From Hymenobacter sp. BRD128 (GTDB lineage Bacteria; Bacteroidota; Bacteroidia; Cytophagales; Hymenobacteraceae): a stretch of 64,000 bases of DNA. The first letter of the stretch is position 1. Every line of letters begins with the position of its first letter. The notes beneath the pieces are model-generated. The model did no database searches and had not been told where the DNA came from. It worked only from the letters and a program-made list of their open reading frames with translations. The position numbers were made by a program, and so were the translations under genes. The stretch covers positions 4,216,001 through 4,280,000 of the forward strand of contig NZ_CP053908.1 of assembly GCF_013256625.1 (NCBI RefSeq). The letters are read 5' to 3'. This document shows, piece by piece, positions 58,465 to 64,000 of this stretch.

Positions 58465-59031
58465 ATGTCTGGTTTTTTGAAAGCGTTGAATAAGCCATTA
58501 TTAGCCTTGGCCTTGGGGCTGGCCGCCTGCTCATCGGAGCAGGCCACTACGCAAGTAGACAGCCGCCCCGGCGTAAACCTGTCGCGGTACCACACCTATA
58601 ATTTTATGGATGAGGTGGCCCGCAACGACTCGGCTTTTCAAAACTCAGGCTCCAATATTTTCGACCTCAAGCGCGCCGTGACGCGCGAGATGGCAGCCCG
58701 GGGCTTTCAAAAAGCGGATAAGCCCGACTTGTGGGTGAATATCGGCCTCGTGACCCAGACGCGCACCCAAACCCGCCAGGCCAACTACCAGACCGACGGT
58801 GCGCCCTACTACATCGGCCAGCGCAACTACCACTGGCAGGCCGGCGATATCCCGGTGGGCCAGTACCAGGAGGGAACCGCCACCATCGACCTCGTCGATG
58901 CCGCCCGCAAGGAGCTGGTGTGGCAGGGCACCACGTCGGCCATCTTGTCGCGCACGCCCACCCGCGCCGCCAAGCAGATTGACAAGGGCGTGGCCGACGT
59001 ATTTGCCCGCTTCCCCGTGCCGGCCCGCTAG
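58465..59031 (+). CDS. DUF4136-type lipoprotein
   Basis: A 188-residue lipoprotein (Cys22 in LAAC). It has the DUF4136 layout: VDSRPGVNLSRYHTYNFMDE near the start, then LKRAVTREMAARGFQKADKPDLWVNIGLVTQTRTQ, YNTYG-like loops (APYYIGQRNYHWQ), and a C-terminal GTATIDLVDAARKELVWQGTTSAILSRTP, KQIDKGVADVFARFPVP. Function is unknown. It starts 28 bp after the previous terminator and converges with the Gfo/Idh gene, only 3 bp apart. Confidence 0.9.
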   Translation: MSGFLKALNKPLLALALGLAACSSEQATTQVDSRPGVNLSRYHTYNFMDEVARNDSAFQNSGSNIFDLKRAVTREMAARGFQKADKPDLWVNIGLVTQTRTQTRQANYQTDGAPYYIGQRNYHWQAGDIPVGQYQEGTATIDLVDAARKELVWQGTTSAILSRTPTRAAKQIDKGVADVFARFPVPAR

Positions 59032-59034
59032 GCT

Positions 59035-60222
59035 TTAATGAGCGCTGGTGCGGTCGATGAGCTGCACTACATCCTTGGTTGAAACCGCCTGGCCGGTTTC
59101 GGCGGCACGGTAGATGGCTTCGAGCAGTTGCACATCGCGCAGGCCCATTTGGCCGGGCACGCGGGTAGATTTATTGAGCAGCACGCACTGGGCGAAGTCG
59201 TCTAGCTGGGCGGCTTGCTGGTTGCTATTGGGTAGGTTGAGCAGGCCGTCGTTTTTGCTGGTGCGGCCGGCTAGCCCACCGTAGCCAAAGGCGGGCTCTA
59301 ATTCGAACCAGCCGTTGGCAGCATCGGCGCGCAGGCGGCCCTGCATATTTTCGGCGTAGCTGGTGCGGCAGTCGGCCACCGTGCCATCGGCGAAGCGTAG
59401 CTGCCAATTCACGCCAGCTTCTACCTCCTTGAAATAGCCAGTGCCCGTCTCGGGCGTGAATTTGGCCGTGACCGAAACCGGCACCTGGCCTTTGGTGTAG
59501 AGGCAGCCTTGCAGGCAATAAATGCCCATATCCATGAGCGGGCCGCCACCGCTCAGCTTTTTATTCACCCGCCAGGGCGTGCCGCCGCTGCTAAACTTGA
59601 ACCCATTATCAGCCGCCAAATGACTGATTTTGCCATACGCCTGTGACTGGCCCAGGCGCATCATGGCCTGGTTGTGCGGCTCAAAGTGCAGCCGGTAGCC
59701 GATGCTGAATTTCTTGCCGGCCTTCTCCATCGCCGCAATCATGTGCCGGGCATCGGCCACTGAGGTCGCCATCGGCTTTTCGCAGATGACGTGCTTGCCA
59801 GCCTGCGCCGCCCGCACCACGTACTCGGCGTGCAAGGCGTTGGGCAGCACCACGTACACAATGTCGATGGCCGGGTTGTCGATGAGGCGGTCGAAGGTCT
59901 TATAGTCGTAGCAGTTCTTGGCCGGAATGCCGTATTGCTGCTGCCACTGCGCCGCCTTGGCCGGTGAGCCCGTGACTACGCCCGCCAGCTGGCAATACTT
60001 CGTTTGCTGCAAAGCCGGGGCTAGCTGGCCGGTGCTGTAGTTGCCGAGGCCCACCAGCGCCACGCCCAGCTTGCGCCCAGGCGCGAGCCAATTGAGGGGG
60101 CTAGCCAACGCCGAGGAGCCCAGTAGCGTAGCGCCCGCCCCGAGCGAGAGCGTGCGCAGGAAGTCGCGGCGCGAGGATTCGGAAGCAAAAGCGTCTTTCA
60201 TAGCAGCAAGTGGTGAATGCAT
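59035..60222 (-). CDS. Tat-exported Gfo/Idh/MocA-family oxidoreductase
   Basis: A 395-residue NAD(P)-dependent sugar-type oxidoreductase. The N-terminus carries a Tat leader (SSRRDFLRTLSLGAGATLLG). The Rossmann part begins GRKLGVALVGLGNYSTGQLAPAL and includes IDIVYVVLPNALHAEYVVRAAQAGKHVICEKPMATS (Lys of the EKP motif). The C-terminal part has LMDMGIYCLQGCLY (catalytic-helix type D-x-G-x-Y). Family members act on sugars or inositol. Export by Tat is common for Bacteroidota members. Start is MHSPLA at 60222, or MKDAF at 60201. Confidence 0.93.
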   Translation of the reverse strand: MHSPLAAMKDAFASESSRRDFLRTLSLGAGATLLGSSALASPLNWLAPGRKLGVALVGLGNYSTGQLAPALQQTKYCQLAGVVTGSPAKAAQWQQQYGIPAKNCYDYKTFDRLIDNPAIDIVYVVLPNALHAEYVVRAAQAGKHVICEKPMATSVADARHMIAAMEKAGKKFSIGYRLHFEPHNQAMMRLGQSQAYGKISHLAADNGFKFSSGGTPWRVNKKLSGGGPLMDMGIYCLQGCLYTKGQVPVSVTAKFTPETGTGYFKEVEAGVNWQLRFADGTVADCRTSYAENMQGRLRADAANGWFELEPAFGYGGLAGRTSKNDGLLNLPNSNQQAAQLDDFAQCVLLNKSTRVPGQMGLRDVQLLEAIYRAAETGQAVSTKDVVQLIDRTSAH

Positions 60223-60280
60223 TATTGCTTACCGTCAACAGCCTGGGTGAGTTGCCTAACGGAGCCGTGCTACCCCGTTT

Positions 60281-60360
60281 GTCATGCTGCACGCAGCACC
60301 TTCTCGCGCCGGAGTAAGTCGTTCAGCGGTGAGAAGACGCTTCACTGCGTGCAGCACGAC
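60281..60360. repeat. Palindromic intergenic repeat unit
   Basis: GTCATGCTGCACGCAG (60281-60296) is matched in inverse orientation by CTGCGTGCAGCACGAC (60345-60360), 15 of 16 positions. CTTCTC/GAGAAG lie further inside. This GTCATGCTGCACGCAG-type unit resembles dispersed REP-like repeats; it fills most of the gap between two minus-strand genes. Confidence 0.7.
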
Positions 60361-60393
60361 AGGTAGAGCAGCGGCTGTGAGGAACCGCCAGCC

Positions 60394-61275
60394 TTACTCA
60401 TCCTTCGGAAACTTACCCATATTGCCGCTCTCAAAGTCGGCGATGGCGGCCATTAATTCCTCGTTGGTGTTCATCACGAAGGGGCCATAGGTGGCTAGGG
60501 GCTCCTCGATGGGCGCGCCGGCCAGCACCAACACGAGGCTGTCTTCGGTAGCCGTGAGCTGCACATCGGCCGAGTTCCAGCCCAGCACCACGAGCTGCTG
60601 GGTGCGGGCGGGGCGGTCGCCGTTGACGAGTATGGCGCCACGCACCACGTAGAGGCCCACGTTGTAGGCAGCGGGCAGCGTGAGGACAAAATCAGCACCC
60701 TGCTGCAAGTGCAAATCGAGCAGCGTCAGGGGCGAAAACGTGCTGGCCGGGCCAGTAGCCCCGCCGTAGCTGCCCGCGATAACGCGGATGCTGCCTTTGT
60801 CGTCGGCCAACGGTACGCTCGGGATGCTGGCGGCGCGCAGCTCCTGGTACTTGGGCGGCACAAGCTTGTTGGCCTTGGGCATGTTTATCCAGAGCTGAAG
60901 CAACTCCAGGGTGCCGCCGCGCCGGGCAAAGTCGCGGTCGTACATCTCGGCGTGGCGCAGGCCAGCGCCGGCGGTCATCCATTGCACATCGCCGGGGCCG
61001 ATGGTACCGTCGTGGCCGGCCGTATCGCGGTGAGCCAAGTGGCCGTCGTAGACTACGGTCACCGTCTCAAAGCCCCGGTGCGGGTGCGGCGGCGACCCTA
61101 GCGGCGTATCGGTAGGCGCAATCTGCATCGGCCCGATGTGGTCGATGAGCAGATAGGGGCTCAGCTGCCGGATGCGCGGTCCCGGCATGGGACTGGTCAC
61201 GTCAAAGCCGTCGCCGACGGCTTTCTTGTTGCCATCAATAACCTGGAAGATGCGGCGGAATTCGGGAGCTGCCAT
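60394..61275 (-). CDS. Pirin-family protein
   Basis: A 293-residue bicupin of the pirin family. The ATG at 61275 (MAAPEFRRIFQVIDG) is the likely start. Metal ligands are in GSPPHPHRGFETVTVVYDG (His, His) and MTAGAGLRHAEM (His, Glu). The C-terminal cupin has VLAGAPIEEPLATYGPFVMNT, as in other pirins. Some pirins act as quercetinases; the role here is unknown. It is single-gene by context. Confidence 0.95.
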   Translation of the reverse strand: MAAPEFRRIFQVIDGNKKAVGDGFDVTSPMPGPRIRQLSPYLLIDHIGPMQIAPTDTPLGSPPHPHRGFETVTVVYDGHLAHRDTAGHDGTIGPGDVQWMTAGAGLRHAEMYDRDFARRGGTLELLQLWINMPKANKLVPPKYQELRAASIPSVPLADDKGSIRVIAGSYGGATGPASTFSPLTLLDLHLQQGADFVLTLPAAYNVGLYVVRGAILVNGDRPARTQQLVVLGWNSADVQLTATEDSLVLVLAGAPIEEPLATYGPFVMNTNEELMAAIADFESGNMGKFPKDE

Positions 61276-61355
61276 AGGAAATAAGGAAAACAATGTAGGT
61301 ACAGTCTTTATAAGCCACGGCGAGGTTAAAGGTTATCAGCTAGCCCCGATTATAC

Positions 61356-61622
61356 TCATTGTCTAGGCGCCGCCGAGTGGGCCGTACCCTTTTTAGCCCC
61401 GCGCCGACTGCCGGCTTTCGTGCTATGCAGGCGCCCCGACGAAATAGGCGTGGTGCCCGAGGCTTGCATACCCGGCGCCTGGGGCGCGTCGGCACGGTCA
61501 CTGCCCACGTTTTTAGTGCCCGATGCCGCCGTTGACGAGCCTGCCGGGGTGGCGCTAGGGGTGGTTTGGGCGTAGCTGAGCGTGGCGCTGCTGAGGAGGA
61601 CGGCTAGCAAAATCGCTTTCAT
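61356..61622 (-). CDS. Small secreted low-complexity protein
   Basis: An 88-residue protein with a signal peptide (MKAILLAVLLSSATLSYAQ) and a mature part rich in Ser, Thr, Ala, Gly and Pro, ending in a basic segment (KAGSRRGAKKGTAHSAAPRQ). No domain is recognised. It is probably real because of its signal and composition, but function is unknown. Confidence 0.65.
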   Translation of the reverse strand: MKAILLAVLLSSATLSYAQTTPSATPAGSSTAASGTKNVGSDRADAPQAPGMQASGTTPISSGRLHSTKAGSRRGAKKGTAHSAAPRQ

Positions 61623-61711
61623 AGCTAAAGAGGATTTTTGCTGAAAACATACGCCAAGTCAAACCAGAAGTTCTAACCTAGCTTGCCAGGCTGCCATGCA
61701 AAACAGGCGGC

Positions 61712-62611
61712 CTAGCCCGCCCAGGGCCAGCGGCGGGTGGACTGCACCAGCGCCTGGGGCTTCTGCGTATCGGTGCGGCCGGCGGCTTCCACGGCCCAAA
61801 CAAGGCCCAGCGCCTCCATGCCGCGTACCAGTAGCCAGCCCAGGTCGAGCTCGTACCAGGCGGTGCCCATGCGGGCTGAGCGCGGGTGGGCGTGGTGGGT
61901 ATTGTGGAAGCCCTCGCCAAAGCTGAGCACCCCGAGCAGCAGGTTGTTGTAGCCGCTTTCGGCGGCGCCGGCCACGTGGTAGCGGGCGTAGCCCGAGGTG
62001 TGCGACACGTAAGTGACGAACCAGTGACCGAGCATACTCACGGCTACGCGCAGGCACACCACGGCGGCCATTGCCTCAAAGCCGAAGGCTAGCCACACCA
62101 GCCCAGCCAGGGCTAGCACGTGCAGCACCCAGGTTTTTTCGAGCCACCGCAGCCACGGGTCATGCAGGTCGGTGGGCGGAATGGCGTACACGGTGTCATC
62201 GGCCGAGTGCAGGGCTAGGTGATGGTTCCAGTGGTAATCGAGCCAGATGGGATGGTCGTAGCGGAAGTAGGCGGGGCTAGCGGGTTGGTTCTGCCAGTAG
62301 TCGCGATAATAGTGCGATTTCAGCCACGAAATGGGCCCACCCACGCCGGCCTGCACGCTCAAGTACGCCAGCACGCTGCGCCAAAAGCGCGAAGTCTGGA
62401 ACGCCCGGTGAATGATGCCCCGGTGCAGGCCCACCGCGTGGCCCAGCCCCACCGTGAGCACGGCTAAGCTCACTGAAGCCAGACTGCGCGGCCAGGTAAG
62501 ATGCGGCAACCCCCAAACCAGCCCGATACCCAAATTGCCATAAAGCCAGCAGCCGTGAAACCAAGCGGTGGTGAGGCGGTGCTGAGCCGGCAGCAGGGGA
62601 GCGGGGCGCAT
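61712..62611 (-). CDS. Fatty-acid desaturase family protein
   Basis: A 299-residue membrane desaturase of the acyl-CoA desaturase type. The His boxes are present: LHRGIIHRAF (His63, His68), and HNTHHAHPRSARMG near residue 230, with the middle histidines around WNHH and HWFVTYVSHTSGYARYH. Four hydrophobic regions fit the usual topology. Such enzymes introduce double bonds in membrane lipids using a di-iron centre. The C-terminal end (TQKPQALVQSTRRWPWAG) looks like a species-specific tail. Chain and position specificity are unknown. Confidence 0.92.
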   Translation of the reverse strand: MRPAPLLPAQHRLTTAWFHGCWLYGNLGIGLVWGLPHLTWPRSLASVSLAVLTVGLGHAVGLHRGIIHRAFQTSRFWRSVLAYLSVQAGVGGPISWLKSHYYRDYWQNQPASPAYFRYDHPIWLDYHWNHHLALHSADDTVYAIPPTDLHDPWLRWLEKTWVLHVLALAGLVWLAFGFEAMAAVVCLRVAVSMLGHWFVTYVSHTSGYARYHVAGAAESGYNNLLLGVLSFGEGFHNTHHAHPRSARMGTAWYELDLGWLLVRGMEALGLVWAVEAAGRTDTQKPQALVQSTRRWPWAG

Positions 62612-62763
62612 AAGACAAGGACTTATGGTACGAACCTGACTATAACAAGGCTAGCGATATAAAGTATAGGATAGGCGGTAGTTTAGCTACTAGCCCTAGC
62701 GGCGGCTGCGCTGGGGCATGCAAAAGCGGTAAGACAGCGGTTTATTACTACTCGTGCTACAAA

Positions 62764-62799
62764 CGAAGCGCGGCGGCCCCGTTGCCGGAACCGCCGCGC
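62764..62799 (-). terminator. Hairpin after the cytochrome c gene
   Basis: GCGCGGCGG (62768-62776) pairs with CCGCCGCGC (62791-62799), 19 bp after the cytochrome gene stop codon on the minus strand. The following sequence (TTCGTTT) is only weakly T-rich. Confidence 0.55.
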
Positions 62800-62817
62800 G
62801 TAGGCGTTGAGCAGCAA

Positions 62818-63270
62818 TTACTTGGGCAGCGTAGCGCGCACGGCTTTTACCTCGGCTACCTGCACGGCGCTGGCTTTGTTGCCGAAGCTGTTGCGCACGT
62901 AAGTGAGCACGTCGGCCACCTGCTGGTCGGTGAGGTAGTTCTGGGCGGGCATGTGCTGCTTGTAGTCGTTGCCGTCGATTTCGATAGGCTCGGCCAGGCC
63001 AGCAAGCACAATGTGGGCCAGCTTGGCTTTGTCGCCGAGCACGTAGCTGGTTTTGATGAGCGGCGGGTTCATATTGGGCACGCCGCCGCCGTCGGCCTGG
63101 TGGCAGGTGATGCACACGTTCTTATACACCACGGCGCCGCGGGTGAGGCTAGCCGCCGTGGCCGGGTCAGCTTTGGCGGTGGTTTTTTTGGGAGCCGGGC
63201 GGTGCTGGGCTTGCAGCGACAGCGCGCCGCCGGCCAAGGCTAGCGCCAGGAAAGCTTGCTTAACAGTCAT
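62818..63270 (-). CDS. Secreted c-type cytochrome
   Basis: A 150-residue protein with a signal peptide (MTVKQAFLALALAGGALSLQAQ). It has one heme c motif CITCH (Cys53, Cys56, His57) and a probable axial Met107 in KQHMPAQ. The GGGVPNMNPPL and LTDQQVADVLTYVRNSFGN segments are typical of monoheme class I cytochromes. It overlaps the upstream dehydrogenase gene by one base (TAATG), so translation is coupled and it is likely the electron acceptor for that enzyme. Confidence 0.94.
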   Translation of the reverse strand: MTVKQAFLALALAGGALSLQAQHRPAPKKTTAKADPATAASLTRGAVVYKNVCITCHQADGGGVPNMNPPLIKTSYVLGDKAKLAHIVLAGLAEPIEIDGNDYKQHMPAQNYLTDQQVADVLTYVRNSFGNKASAVQVAEVKAVRATLPK

Positions 63271-64000
63271 TATTTCTTAGCGTTATACACGATGCGGTAG
63301 ATGGTGCCCTTCGAGTCGTCGCTCACGTAGAGCGAGCCGTCGGGGCCCTGGGCGAGGCCGCAGGGACGGTGGTCGGCGCGGCCGCTGGCCGTTTTGGCCG
63401 CCGAGCCCGAGAAGTTGTCCGCAAAAACTTCCCACTGCCCGCTAGGCTTGCCATTTACGAAGGGCTGAAATACGACGTAGTAGCCGGCCTGCGGCTCGGG
63501 CGCGCGGTTCCAGGAGCCGTGGAAGGCGATGAAGGCGCCATTGCGGTACTTAGCCGGAAACATGTTGCCGGTGTAAAACAGCAGGCCATCGGGCGCCATG
63601 TGGCCGGGGTAGGCGGCGGCGGGGTCGATGTAGTTGCCGGTCGCTTCCTTTTTGCCATCGCCGCCATACTCGGGGCCTTGCATTTTCTTATGCTGAAGCT
63701 GGTCGTAGTACATATAAGGCCAGCCGGCGTTGTCACCTTTTTTGAGGGCGTATAGGCACTCGGCGGGCAGCTGGGCCGACTGCTTCTCGTTGTAAAACTG
63801 GGGCCAGTTGTCGGAGAGCTGGTCGCGGCCGTGCTGCATCACAAAGAGCTGATTGTCTTGCGAATTCCAGTCGAGGCCCACCACGTTGCGCAGGCCGGTG
63901 GCGTAGCGCGTGCCGTCGGGGTAGCGCTGGTTGAGCTGGCTAGCCTTGAACTGCCAGATGCCGCCGGCCGAATCCAGAATCGGGCAGTTCGGGATGCCTT
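63270..64000 (-). CDS. PQQ-dependent sugar (sorbosone) dehydrogenase-like, C-terminal part
   Basis: The gene continues beyond the right edge; about 243 C-terminal residues are visible. The sequence DGTRYATGLRNVVGLDW, LFVMQHGRDQLSDNWPQ, DNAGWPYMYYDQL, HMAPDGLLFYTGNMFP, FIAFHGSWNR and GLAQGPDGSLYVSDDSKGTIYRI follows the six-bladed propeller of glucose/sorbosone dehydrogenases (GSDH-like). These oxidise sugars in the periplasm using PQQ or a related cofactor. No separate start lies in the visible part. The stop overlaps the cytochrome c start codon, indicating a functional pair. Confidence 0.92.
   Translation of the reverse strand, partial: GIPNCPILDSAGGIWQFKASQLNQRYPDGTRYATGLRNVVGLDWNSQDNQLFVMQHGRDQLSDNWPQFYNEKQSAQLPAECLYALKKGDNAGWPYMYYDQLQHKKMQGPEYGGDGKKEATGNYIDPAAAYPGHMAPDGLLFYTGNMFPAKYRNGAFIAFHGSWNRAPEPQAGYYVVFQPFVNGKPSGQWEVFADNFSGSAAKTASGRADHRPCGLAQGPDGSLYVSDDSKGTIYRIVYNAKK

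Overview
This is chromosomal DNA (roughly 60% GC) from a Bacteroidota bacterium, most likely a Hymenobacter-like member of the Cytophagales. Support comes from a SusC/SusD pair, several TonB-dependent receptors with carboxypeptidase-type N-terminal domains, a type IX secretion C-terminal sorting tail, a PID-CTERM sorting tail, Bacteroidota-type promoters (TAnnTTTG at -7) and two SAM-I riboswitches. No rRNA, CRISPR array, plasmid origin or prophage is visible. The single tRNA is tRNA-Thr(CGT).

Layout. 1-5.6 kb: a minus-strand cluster of three TldD-like metalloproteases with Tat-type leaders and one TldE/PmbA-like partner without a leader. 5.8-10 kb: a lipoprotein, a tricorn-like S41 peptidase with a frameshift, and a tiny PID-CTERM protein whose upstream region is occupied by a decayed IS5-type element. 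11-14 kb: a FadL-type porin paired with an SGNH-hydrolase lipoprotein. 14-19 kb: SAM riboswitch, metH (frameshifted) and metF. 19-25 kb: TPR protein, DUF3850 protein, esterase, Oar-like receptor. 25-27.3 kb: AT-richer FkbM methyltransferase and O-antigen-ligase-like gene. 27.5-35.8 kb: prolyl oligopeptidase, DNA methyltransferase repair protein, GH1-like glycosidase (frameshifted), CDF metal transporter, tRNA-Thr, LD-carboxypeptidase, and a T9SS-exported hydrolase. 36-41.5 kb: SusC-SusD-lipoprotein operon. 41.5-45 kb: metX and metY behind a second SAM riboswitch and a long leader. 45-50.5 kb: LysM protein, lipoprotein, a broken erythromycin-esterase-like fusion, an IS5-type element and a flippase-like membrane protein. 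50.5-64 kb: TonB receptor with a disordered Gly/Pro tail, dxs, carotenoid-type oxidoreductase, aldo/keto reductase, DUF4136 lipoprotein, Tat-exported Gfo/Idh oxidoreductase, pirin, fatty-acid desaturase, and a cytochrome c / sugar-dehydrogenase pair running off the right edge.

How the parts fit. metX, metY, metH and metF together make methionine from homoserine, and both transcription units begin with a SAM-sensing leader. Many other products are envelope proteins for uptake (porins, SusCD, TonB receptors) or for degradation of peptides and esters.

The most striking pattern is that four long host genes and one transposase each lack exactly one base in a run of C or G. In three of the four host genes that run touches a CTAG tetranucleotide. 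CTAG in the context GGCTAG/CTAGCC is also conspicuously frequent in this DNA. This may be motif-linked base-calling error, or a real hotspot for mutation; raw reads would decide.
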